In this document: positions 24,184-32,288 of the stretch, in pieces
How positions within the stretch are numbered: position 1 is the first letter of the stretch
Layout: each line of letters begins with the position of its first letter
Assembly (NCBI GenBank): GCA_034005525.1
Contig: JAVEUP010000015.1
Coordinates: forward strand, 1 to 64,000
DNA from: PWXP01 sp034005525
GTDB taxonomy: Bacteria > Planctomycetota > Planctomycetia > Pirellulales > Thermoguttaceae
Length of the DNA: 64,000 nucleotides
Direction of reading: 5' to 3'
Notes under the pieces: generated by a model
What the model was told of the DNA's origin: nothing
Databases searched by the model: none
Seen by the model: only the letters and a program-made list of their open reading frames with translations
Program-made: the position numbers and the translations under genes

Positions 24184-26172
24184 TTATCGGAACGGTTTTT
24201 CAAATGCGTCGGGTATAACCAGCGCCACACGGAAGCCTTGGACATTAAACCCGCGATCCGGCGAAGTTCCGGAGCGGAACGCCGACCGGCAGCCCCTCGG
24301 TATGCTGAGCCAACTGCCCCCGCGACGCACGCGGGCCGAACCCGATGTTGGGCCCAAGGGATCGTCCATCGGCGAGTTTGCGTAGTAGCTGCTACTGAAC
24401 CAGTCGGCACACCACTCATGCACGTTCCCGTGCATGTCGTATAGCCCGAAGCCATTTGCACTGTACGAACCTATTGCCGTTGGGCGACCGGAAGAAGATG
24501 AACCGTCAAATCTTGCCGACGCGGCACTCAGGTCGCTGCCAAAGTGAAACGGTGTTGCCGTGCCCGCACGGCAAGTGTACTCCCACTCCGCCTCCGTTGG
24601 CAAACGATATTCCCGACCTGCGGATCGCTCACCAGACGACGCCGATAGCTTCCGACAGAATTCCACCGCGTTCTCCCATGAAACCTGCTCCACCGGGAGA
24701 CGGCTTGTGTCGATCCCGGAAACCCTGTCACTGCGGGTCCCAGTTTGGGAAAAACCGCTAGGATTACTCCCCATCACCTGCCGGTACTCCGCTTGCGTCA
24801 CCTCGTGGATGCCGAAGTAGAACGGTTTCGTAATCCGTACCCGATGCTGTGGCTTCTCATCGTCATAGGCATCACCGTCGCCAGCCGGCGAGCCCATCAT
24901 GAATTCACCCGGCGGGATGAGCACGAACTTCATGCCGATGGTGTTGCTCACTTCCACAGGTAGGTTAAGGTTGGTGGCCCACGCTTGCTGATGCTCGGCG
25001 GCTTGCCGAGCTTCGAAGGGAGCAACGGCCATCGGTGGTGTTTCATGAGTCAGTGCGATCAGGCGAGGCGAACCCGTGCCCGCCCGCTTGCAAGCTTCCT
25101 CCTTCAGGGCGTCCGATAGCCCTTCGTCTTGCAGCTTCGTGAACCACAAGGTGGCATGGGTGACTAGTGCAACGTCCTGCGCATTCCGGGCAGCGCCGAT
25201 TGCAGTGACCAGGCACGCTTCCGCCGCGGTTGCGTTGTCGGCCAAAATCGCCAGGTCGGTGAAGTGGAACGCCTGCTCGGTCAAAGCCTTGAAGTCCGTC
25301 GGGGTTGCGGCTGTTTCCATGACGCGGTTAAGCTGCTCCCGCCAATCGTCGGGAAGTGGAGGAGGTTCGTCCATGATGCGTGTCTCGGTTTCCGTCGCCT
25401 CGGTTTCGGGCTCTTCGGGTTTAGTCTCTTCGGGTTTAGTCTCTTCGGGTTTAGTCTCTTCGGGTTTAGTCTCTTCGGGGTTACCGTTTTGGACTTGGGC
25501 TTCACTAATGAGTTCTTCGTCTGCGGCGGATGAAGGCTGGCCGTTTGTGGTCCCCTCCTCTGCATGAGAGTCAACGCCGGATGGGTCGCCGCCGTTTGTC
25601 GCCCCGTTGCCTTGAATGATGGGTGGGTTGATCGGCGGCGTGCCGTTCTTTTCATTAGGGCTCAGCAGCGTCGCGACGAGTAAGACACATGCGACTGACA
25701 CCACTGCTACGGCAGCGTATGTCCCAGTTTCTGACCGGTGCGGTCTCGGCAATCCGGGATCGTGCGCTACCACGGTTGGAACTGGCTCGCGCGAAGCGGC
25801 CGGCAGCGGAAGAGCAGCAACCGGCACAGCGGTTGGCACGCTGAGCGGCGGCACCTCAGGTGGAATCTCGGCCTCCGGCAAGTCGGGCGGCGCCAATTCG
25901 GCTCGCAGTTTCTTGTCGTACGCGGCCTTCTTCTCCCGCTTCAGAAGGCACACGCGCGCGGCCGCCAACTCGTTGAGGATCTTCTGCGACAGATCGGTGT
26001 GTGGGCCGGTTGCGCAATTGCGCACATAGGCCATTTGCTTGCTGGCAGCGGCGTCGATGACATCCGGATCCGACTCGAATAGTTCCACACCGAGCAGCCG
26101 GTAATGGTTCGGCGGCTGGTCTTTGGGTGGAATGCCGAGCCATTTGTGGTAAGGATCGAAGCTCTCGATCAT
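24184..26172 (-). CDS. J-like domain / membrane / helical / SUMF1-like fusion protein
   Basis: A 662-residue protein. Residues about 5-92 form a planctomycete J-like domain (YHKWLGIPPKDQPPNHYRLL to KKAAYDKKLR) whose loop reads ATGPHTD and has no HPD tripeptide. A proline-rich linker leads to one membrane helix (about 150-170, AAVAVVSVACVLLVATLL). An acidic linker contains four to five PEETK repeats (15-base DNA period, 25411-25480), then a helical module (about 285-350), then an SUMF1-like domain from IGMKFVLIPPGEFMMGS to the end. In the active-site segment (GGSWLSIPRGCRS) only the second Cys is kept. GGAG precedes the ATG by seven bases. It is divergent from the Hsp70 gene. The J-like domain would be cytoplasmic and the SUMF1-like domain outside. 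Confidence 0.85.
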   Translation of the reverse strand: MIESFDPYHKWLGIPPKDQPPNHYRLLGVELFESDPDVIDAAASKQMAYVRNCATGPHTDLSQKILNELAAARVCLLKREKKAAYDKKLRAELAPPDLPEAEIPPEVPPLSVPTAVPVAALPLPAASREPVPTVVAHDPGLPRPHRSETGTYAAVAVVSVACVLLVATLLSPNEKNGTPPINPPIIQGNGATNGGDPSGVDSHAEEGTTNGQPSSAADEELISEAQVQNGNPEETKPEETKPEETKPEETKPEEPETEATETETRIMDEPPPLPDDWREQLNRVMETAATPTDFKALTEQAFHFTDLAILADNATAAEACLVTAIGAARNAQDVALVTHATLWFTKLQDEGLSDALKEEACKRAGTGSPRLIALTHETPPMAVAPFEARQAAEHQQAWATNLNLPVEVSNTIGMKFVLIPPGEFMMGSPAGDGDAYDDEKPQHRVRITKPFYFGIHEVTQAEYRQVMGSNPSGFSQTGTRSDRVSGIDTSRLPVEQVSWENAVEFCRKLSASSGERSAGREYRLPTEAEWEYTCRAGTATPFHFGSDLSAASARFDGSSSSGRPTAIGSYSANGFGLYDMHGNVHEWCADWFSSSYYANSPMDDPLGPTSGSARVRRGGSWLSIPRGCRSAFRSGTSPDRGFNVQGFRVALVIPDAFEKPFR

Positions 26173-26487
26173 GGCGTTGCTCCCGCGAGATTCTCCAAAA
26201 AAAGACAGATTGCCCTGTCACTCATTGGGCGCAGTGCCTTCGGCAACGATCTCCGATGGTAGCCACTCCCTTAAGCGGGGGGTGCTCCAAGTCCCGGCAT
26301 TCTACTTCGCGAACTGACGTGCGGCAACCCCTGTGTGTCGGCAAGCATTAGCCGAACTGGTGGCCGAGGGTACGTGGGATTCGGAGTCTTATCTCATGTC
26401 GGCCAAAGTGTGTGTATTCCTCCTGAACAACATATCGGCTGACATCGGATCAGCCCCCCGACTCCCGGGTCTCCCCTTTGGGTTGGA

Positions 26488-26516
26488 TTGCATCAACGCG
26501 CTTTGCCAACTATAGT
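26488..26516 (+). promoter_or_regulatory. Candidate sigma-70 promoter for the Hsp70 gene set
   Basis: TTGCAT at 26488-26493, a 17-base spacer, and TATAGT at 26511-26516. The Hsp70 ATG is 180 bases downstream; the diverged hairpin repeat at 26533-26604 would lie in the untranslated leader. No heat-shock CIRCE-type repeat is visible. The remaining 26173-26487 shows no gene. Confidence 0.4.
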
Positions 26517-26532
26517 TGAATCCGTGGCCTAC

Positions 26533-26604
26533 CCTGGCGGAGTTTACACTCCAGCGTGCCAAATATCGGACGCGGTCTTTCGCACGCTCAAGGGTGAATT
26601 CGAG
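26533..26604. repeat. Diverged copy of the hairpin repeat at 18631
   Basis: GGCGGAGTTTACACTCCAGC at the left and GCACGCTCAAGGGTGAATTC at the right match the two arms of the 18631-18701 hairpin with several changes. It lies in the leader of the Hsp70 gene. Confidence 0.6.
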
Positions 26605-26696
26605 CGGCGCGGGTGGCCGTCGCAAGCCCTTACCTCCGCCGGGGTGCGACGGAATGTATTTGTTGCTTCATTCGGTGAAGCTGGAGAACCAACACA

Positions 26697-28250
26697 ATGC
26701 GCGATCCCGCGGTTGGAATCGATCTCGGAACCACCTATTCGGTCGTCGCTTTTCTCGATCCGACCGGGCGACCGCAGACCATTCTCAATGCCGAAGGCGA
26801 CCTGACGACGCCGAGCGTGGTCCTTTTCGATAGGTCGTCGGTCGTCGTCGGCAAGGAAGCCGTGAAGGCGGCCAGCCTGGAGCCGGATTGCATTGCCGAG
26901 TTCGCCAAGCGCGAAATGGGCTGCCCGACGTACTCCAAGACGATCCACGACGAGCGGTTTCCACCTGAGGTCATTCAATCATTTATTCTTGAAAAACTCA
27001 AGGCCGACGCCGAGCAGCGGCTGGGGCCCTTCCAGAAAGCTGTTATTACGGTTCCGGCCTATTTCAACGAACCGCGCCGCAAGGCGGTTCAGGACGCGGG
27101 GCATCTGGCCGGTCTGGAAGTGCTCGACATCATCAACGAGCCCACGGCGGCGGCGCTTACCTTCGGTGTGCAGCGCGGCTTCCTGAAGCGGGACGGCACC
27201 GCCCACAGTAATGAGAAGATTCTCGTTTACGATTTAGGAGGGGGTACGTTCGACGTGACCCTCATGGAGATCCGGGGCGACACCTACACCACCCTGGCAA
27301 CCGCCGGTGACGTGTATCTTGGTGGCGTCGACTGGGACCGCCGGCTGGTGGACCATCTCGCTGAAGCGTTCAAGGCGAAATACCGATTCGATCTTCGAAA
27401 ACACCCGGGCGCTTGCCAGCGACTGATGCAAGCCGTTGAAGATGCCAAGCAAACCCTTACGGCACGGCAAGAGACGACTATTCTTTTCGATCATTCGGGC
27501 GATGCCATTCGGTTGCCCGTCGCTCGCGCCGAGTTCGAATTGATGACCGCGGACCTGCTGGAACGCACGCGAGTGACAGTACGCGGCGTTCTGAAGGATG
27601 CCCGGCTTCAGTGGAGCGATATCACGCGTGTGCTGCTAGTGGGCGGGTCCACCCGCATGCCCATGGTGCAGCGGATGCTCCGGGAGGAATCGGGCAAGGA
27701 GTTGGACTGCTCGCTCTCAGCGGCCGAGGCTGTTGCCCACGGAGCGGCGATCTACGCGGGCTTGTTGCTGCGGGGCGAGAACGCTTTGGGCCATGCCATC
27801 CGGGTGCAGAACGTCAATTCGCACGACTTGGGAGTGCTAGGCTTTGAATTGGCCACCGGGCGGCCCCGCCGCAAGGTGATGATTGCCCGCAACACGCCGC
27901 TGCCCGCAAAACGCGAGTCCCGCTTTGCCACCCATCGCGACAACCAACCTGACGTGTTAATAAACATCGTAGAAGGCGGCGACGACACCGGCCAGAACGC
28001 CACGCACATCGGCACCTGCGTTGTTCGCGACCTTCCACCGGGGCTGCCCAAGGGGACGCCGGTGCGCGTTGTGTTCGCGTATGCCGCCAACGGCCGGCTC
28101 GACGTATACGCCCATCTGCCCACCGTGGGCAGCACGGCAGCTTTGACGCTGGAGCGGACGTCAGGACTGAACAACAGAACGCTCGACGAGTGGCAGGATC
28201 GGCTGAGCAGGCGCCGGCGGCCGATGAAACTCAACTCGGTGAGCGAATGA
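26697..28250 (+). CDS. Hsp70-family protein with short substrate domain
   Basis: A 517-residue DnaK-like ATPase. The nucleotide-binding domain is complete: VGIDLGTTYSVVAF, VITVPAYFNEPRRKAVQDAG, INEPTAAALTFG, VYDLGGGTFDVTLMEI and VLLVGGSTRMPMVQRM. Only about 150 residues follow (NSHDLGVLGFE to the end), enough for a beta-type substrate domain but not the helical lid of the 638-residue DnaK. GGAG lies 10 bases before the ATG. It begins a plus-strand set (FHA protein 16 bases downstream, then a GYF-domain membrane protein) and is flanked on both sides by proteins with J-like domains. It is more likely a dedicated partner of these than the general chaperone. Confidence 0.9.
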   Translation: MRDPAVGIDLGTTYSVVAFLDPTGRPQTILNAEGDLTTPSVVLFDRSSVVVGKEAVKAASLEPDCIAEFAKREMGCPTYSKTIHDERFPPEVIQSFILEKLKADAEQRLGPFQKAVITVPAYFNEPRRKAVQDAGHLAGLEVLDIINEPTAAALTFGVQRGFLKRDGTAHSNEKILVYDLGGGTFDVTLMEIRGDTYTTLATAGDVYLGGVDWDRRLVDHLAEAFKAKYRFDLRKHPGACQRLMQAVEDAKQTLTARQETTILFDHSGDAIRLPVARAEFELMTADLLERTRVTVRGVLKDARLQWSDITRVLLVGGSTRMPMVQRMLREESGKELDCSLSAAEAVAHGAAIYAGLLLRGENALGHAIRVQNVNSHDLGVLGFELATGRPRRKVMIARNTPLPAKRESRFATHRDNQPDVLINIVEGGDDTGQNATHIGTCVVRDLPPGLPKGTPVRVVFAYAANGRLDVYAHLPTVGSTAALTLERTSGLNNRTLDEWQDRLSRRRRPMKLNSVSE

Positions 28251-28266
28251 CAGGCGGAGAAATGGC

Positions 28267-28929
28267 ATGGCAGTTACCATCGGGCTTCCATCCGGGGTGC
28301 GAGTTTCGGTGGCGGGCGAGCAGGTGGTCGTGGGGCGTGCGCTGAAGTGCGACGTATGTCTTCCCGACGAGACGACCATACAACCCGAGCACGCTAAGAT
28401 CAGCCGCATTGCCGGTCGATGGCTCGTGGAATCGCTGGGCGATTGGTTCGTCCAGGTGGGCGAGCAGCCGCCGGGCCGAAAGAACTGGCTGCAGCCCGGC
28501 GAGGCAATTCGCTTGTCGCCGGAGGGGCCCGATATTGTCTTTCAGCCGGAACAAGCCGCTTCCGACGGTTCATGGCAAGTAGTCCGCGGCGGGGTCAGCG
28601 CGCTCACTGTGCGTCCTTCCCCCGTGCCAGCCGTACAGGTTGCCAAACCGCCGTCCTTGCCGGAAGAGATTGCCCGCGGAACCGATGCCACCGCGCTAAA
28701 GCCGACACCGGACGACGGGATTCCACCGTTACCGGCCATTCCACCATTGCCAGCCACTACAGCATCGCCCGATCTGCCCCCAGATGCGTTGCCCGACCTA
28801 CCGCCCGACTTGCCACCGGACACACCGCCCGACTTGCCACCGGATCTGCCGCTGAATCTGCCAGCGATTCCGCAAATGAGAGATAACGATCATCCTCCCC
28901 CACTGCCGCCCGGAAGCGAGGGTGCGTGA
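28267..28929 (+). CDS. FHA-domain protein with proline-rich tail
   Basis: A 220-residue protein. Residues about 1-95 look like a forkhead-associated domain (VVVGRALKCDVCLPDE, then PEHAKISRIAGRWLVESLG), which binds phosphothreonine peptides in known families. The second half is almost all Pro, Leu, Asp and Ala, with repeated PDLPPD blocks (about residues 178-200) and a final PPPLPPG. There is no membrane segment or signal. GGAG sits before the ATG at 28267; a second ATG at 28262 is out of frame. The proline-rich tail is a plausible ligand for the GYF domain encoded next door. No kinase gene is visible in the island. Confidence 0.75.
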   Translation: MAVTIGLPSGVRVSVAGEQVVVGRALKCDVCLPDETTIQPEHAKISRIAGRWLVESLGDWFVQVGEQPPGRKNWLQPGEAIRLSPEGPDIVFQPEQAASDGSWQVVRGGVSALTVRPSPVPAVQVAKPPSLPEEIARGTDATALKPTPDDGIPPLPAIPPLPATTASPDLPPDALPDLPPDLPPDTPPDLPPDLPLNLPAIPQMRDNDHPPPLPPGSEGA

Positions 28930-29006
28930 ACACGGCTGGAGACCTTTCATGTCCAGGGCATAACAACCCGCAACATCGCATTATCTGAAGAATGGGAGGA
29001 AAACAC

Positions 29007-30059
29007 ATGGCCAACCCGATACAGTGGCACTACGTACATGGGACTGAGCGCCATGGCCCGTTCAGTCAACAAGAGATGGAGCGGCTCGTCGCCGGCGGGC
29101 ACGTTGGTCGAGATACTCTGGTTTGGCGCAAGGGACTCGAAAAGTGGATGCCCGCCTACACCCTCCGCGAACTGTTTCCCACACCCGAGGTGCCCGAGTC
29201 GCCGGGTTCGAAGCTGCCGTCGAGGGAGAAGCTTGACGAGTATCTGGTGTGGTCGGATCGGTTGATCGACGGCTGCCTGCAATGGACCCGGCAGACGCTA
29301 TCGGCTGCGTTGCTCGAGTCGGTCCTGCGCAGCGCGACGGTTGCCGGCAGATTCGCGTTGTTCGCCGCCATGTTCATTGCCCCAACCTTCGTAATTCTTA
29401 TCGCGGTGAAGGCCGACCGTCTGAGCATGGTGTTCGCCGCGGCTGGAGCAGTCATTCTGCTAGCCATCGTGCAGTTCACCGCGCAGAAGCTGCTGCCGGC
29501 CCTCGACCGGCTGGTCTATACAACGCCCGGCCGGATGTCGTCGGCCGCCTTCCTCGACTGCTGCGCGGTCATGAGCATGGTTCTCGGCATCGTGTACCTG
29601 GTTGCATCGATCATCGCCATGCTCCAAGTTGAAGTGTTCAGCTTACTGATCCTCGGGGTCGCGGTGTTTCTGCTGTGCCAGTACGTGGCATGCCTTTGCC
29701 TCCACCCAGAACTGCTGAACATTTGCACCGACTCCGACGCTGCGGCCGATGAGGAAGCAATCGGCCTGCTCGCGTTCTTTTTCAAGCTGTGGGTACGCGC
29801 CATCCCCGTGTTATTCGGGGTTGGAGCAGTGCTCGGAGCGATCGGATTGCTAGTGGCCCTGCTGCTTCTGCTTCGGGGCGGCGAGCACGCGCTGATGGCA
29901 ATTCCGCTTGGCATGGCCTCCGGTGGCATGGTGGTTGGCGCGGGCCTCTCGCCGTTCCTCGGTTACATTCTCTTCGTGTTCCAATACGTGGTCATTGGCA
30001 TGATGCGATCCATCTTGATCATCCCAAGGCTCCTCGAAAAACCCTCCAAAGCGGATTGA
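29007..30059 (+). CDS. GYF-domain polytopic membrane protein
   Basis: A 350-residue protein beginning MANPIQWHYVHGTERHGPFS. Residues about 5-60 form a GYF_2 domain (WHYVHGTERHGPFSQQEME, DTLVWRKGLEKWMPAYTL), a fold that binds proline-rich peptides. About six membrane segments follow (for example LFAAMFIAPTFVILIAV, VILLAIVQFTA, ILGVAVFLLCQYVACLCL, GLLVALLLLL). The start at 29007 has GGAGG seven bases upstream; an ATG at 28992 would skip it. It stands 77 bases after the FHA gene. The membrane part is of unknown function; a tethering role for the Hsp70/FHA partners is inferred from context only. Confidence 0.78.
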   Translation: MANPIQWHYVHGTERHGPFSQQEMERLVAGGHVGRDTLVWRKGLEKWMPAYTLRELFPTPEVPESPGSKLPSREKLDEYLVWSDRLIDGCLQWTRQTLSAALLESVLRSATVAGRFALFAAMFIAPTFVILIAVKADRLSMVFAAAGAVILLAIVQFTAQKLLPALDRLVYTTPGRMSSAAFLDCCAVMSMVLGIVYLVASIIAMLQVEVFSLLILGVAVFLLCQYVACLCLHPELLNICTDSDAAADEEAIGLLAFFFKLWVRAIPVLFGVGAVLGAIGLLVALLLLLRGGEHALMAIPLGMASGGMVVGAGLSPFLGYILFVFQYVVIGMMRSILIIPRLLEKPSKAD

Positions 30060-30212
30060 GCCGAATAGACGACGTATCTCCTACCGAGCGGGGTTGGTAG
30101 CGCCACCCGCCACCGGCCTGACCTCCAACAGCCTCCGGTACTCTTCCACGGTCAGGCCATTTGGATGACAACTTCGCGGCAATCGGATCGAAGGGGGGGC
30201 TAATGGTAGCTG

Positions 30213-30240
30213 TTGCGGCCAATCGCAGTGCTGGTATAAT
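30213..30240 (+). promoter_or_regulatory. Promoter with perfect TATAAT
   Basis: TTGCGG at 30213-30218, a 16-base spacer, and TATAAT at 30235-30240, 61 bases before the ATG of the second J-like gene. It sits in the 242-base gap after the GYF gene, so the second J-like gene can be transcribed separately from the Hsp70 set. Confidence 0.55.
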
Positions 30241-30301
30241 GGTCCGTTGAAGCATACGCAACTCTCTGCGAAAGAACAAGATACGATCTGAGAGGCCAGC
30301 C

Positions 30302-32173
30302 ATGGGCGAAGCTTTCGACGCCTACCACAAATGGCTTGGGATTCCGCCGAAAGACCAGCCCCCGCACCATTACCGGCTGCTGGCGCTAGATCTTTTCGAG
30401 TCCGACCCGGACGTGATCGACGCTGCTGCCAGTAAGCAGATGTCGTACCTTCGCAATTTAGCGACAGGGCCACATGTGGCCCTGTCGCAGAGGCTTCTCA
30501 ATGAGATTGCGGCGGTTAGGATTTGCCTGCTCAATCCGGAGAAGAAGGCGACCTACGATGATGAACTTCGGGAACGGCTGGGCGCTGGCAGTGATCAGAG
30601 TGCTTTGTCGCCCGCTGTCGCACAAGAACAAACAACTGGATCACCTGTGTCGGTGAACCCAGTTGTCACGGTCCAACACGGCACGCAAACGTACCAGAAG
30701 AGCCAGCCTTGGCTGGTGTATGTTGCACTTGGGGCGGGCGTCTTGCTTCTTGCGGTCCTGCTTGCCAACATGATGCCCAAACCGGACTCGGATGGAGGGA
30801 TCGGCACCATCGAAATCGGCAGGGGAGGGACCAAGGACCCAGGAAAGCTTCCTCCACCCAAACTGCCGAAGCCACCCGTAGATCCGCCTGATCCACCGCA
30901 TGTTCCAGCGCAACAAGTACATACTGCAACTTCCACCGAGAATGGACGGAAGATTGTCGAACCGGCCGGAGATGGAATTGCTTCTCCGGGAGAAGATGGA
31001 CCGTCGTCGCCGCAATCTCTATCGCTGGAACCCCCCATTAAGCCTAGTGCCCCAGGAACTTCAACCGAAGACGATGAACCCGTCAGTCCATCGAACGTGG
31101 AGGACACTCAAACTATTCCCCCGCCGCCCCCTGATGCGGAAGACCAGTTGACGAGCCCTCTTGCCGAGGCGAAGTCCCCAGAAGAGTTCCGGTCAGTTGC
31201 CGAGAAAGCTCTTCGATATGTGGATCAAGCGATTCTCAACGGCGATAGTGAGACGGCCAAGGTGCTCATGACATGGGCTGTTGCTGCTGCACGGGAAGCT
31301 AAAGACGATGCGCTTTCCAAAACGGCTACGCTACGATACCTGGAAGTCCAGGTGCCACTAAGCGAAGAAGTGATTGAGGGCGCAAGAAAGAGGTGGGAAA
31401 CTTGGAAGCCACCGCTGAGATCCAAGGAAGAAGCGTCAAGTGGGATGGTGGTGTTATCTGACGAGTTAGTTGCCGCCACCGCCCCTCCACAACGTTCATT
31501 GGCGGATTTGGTGTGGGACAGGCAGGAAGCTCTAAGAGCAGAATTCCCTGACGAATCGGTTGCCGCCCCCGCCCCTTCGCAGCGTTCATTGGCGGATTTG
31601 GTGCGGGACAGGCAGGAAGCTCTACAAAGTATGCAAGCCGGTGATAACCAGCAACTGACAACGAGTACGCCTCATCTGATTCAATCACGAACAAATGAGT
31701 GGAACGGCTCTTCCAGCGATTATGCCCAACATGCGAATCGTCGCTTTTCAGTTGGCATGGGGAGTGAGAACAGAAACGGATACGGCCAAGCGGGGATCGA
31801 GATTGAAGGGCTAAGGGAATTGGAGGTGACCGTAGAGCGTACCGGTAGGTACACTGGCTGGGATGCCAACGACTTTGCTGGTTTCATTATCGACTACCAC
31901 ACGGCGTCCGGCTACAGCAAGCGAGTGGCGCTAAGCATTGGCTTTCACAACAAGAAGCGCTCGGGCCCAGGCCCACCTTGGGGGACAGGTGGGAAATTCG
32001 ATGAATCACATGATTTGGGAAACCATGCGGCGTATACATTGAAGCTGGGTCAATGGGCACCACTGGAATGGAATGGCAGGATTTGGTTCACTGTGATGCT
32101 CCAGAATGCTGGAACGAACTCAGCTTTATCGGCAGTGATTGTGTCACCCTCGGAATGGGAGGCGCAACCATAG
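30302..32173 (+). CDS. J-like domain / membrane / helical protein with a novel C-terminal domain
   Basis: A 623-residue protein that shares its first 90 residues (YHKWLGIPPKDQPPHHYRLL; FESDPDVIDAAASKQM) with the product of 24184-26172, again with no HPD. One membrane helix follows at about 140-160 (WLVYVALGAGVLLLAVLLAN). A Pro/Ser/Glu-rich linker leads to a helical module (about 290-365) similar to that of the sister protein. Residues about 390-445 contain a 30-residue duplication (QRSLADLV twice; 90-base DNA period from 31469). The last 160 residues (NEWNGSSSDYAQH to VSPSEWEAQP) look all-beta and match nothing I recognise. GAGAGG precedes the ATG. The C-terminal half is expected outside the cytoplasmic membrane. 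Confidence 0.8.
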   Translation: MGEAFDAYHKWLGIPPKDQPPHHYRLLALDLFESDPDVIDAAASKQMSYLRNLATGPHVALSQRLLNEIAAVRICLLNPEKKATYDDELRERLGAGSDQSALSPAVAQEQTTGSPVSVNPVVTVQHGTQTYQKSQPWLVYVALGAGVLLLAVLLANMMPKPDSDGGIGTIEIGRGGTKDPGKLPPPKLPKPPVDPPDPPHVPAQQVHTATSTENGRKIVEPAGDGIASPGEDGPSSPQSLSLEPPIKPSAPGTSTEDDEPVSPSNVEDTQTIPPPPPDAEDQLTSPLAEAKSPEEFRSVAEKALRYVDQAILNGDSETAKVLMTWAVAAAREAKDDALSKTATLRYLEVQVPLSEEVIEGARKRWETWKPPLRSKEEASSGMVVLSDELVAATAPPQRSLADLVWDRQEALRAEFPDESVAAPAPSQRSLADLVRDRQEALQSMQAGDNQQLTTSTPHLIQSRTNEWNGSSSDYAQHANRRFSVGMGSENRNGYGQAGIEIEGLRELEVTVERTGRYTGWDANDFAGFIIDYHTASGYSKRVALSIGFHNKKRSGPGPPWGTGGKFDESHDLGNHAAYTLKLGQWAPLEWNGRIWFTVMLQNAGTNSALSAVIVSPSEWEAQP

Positions 32174-32288
32174 TGGGCAAGGATGAACGGAATTCCTCAG
32201 CAATTAAGGTGAGCGACGTGATCTCGAAAAGGACACGTGTCCCGGTAGAATAAAGCATTCCGTCATGCCTGATGCTAGGGGGACGTGA

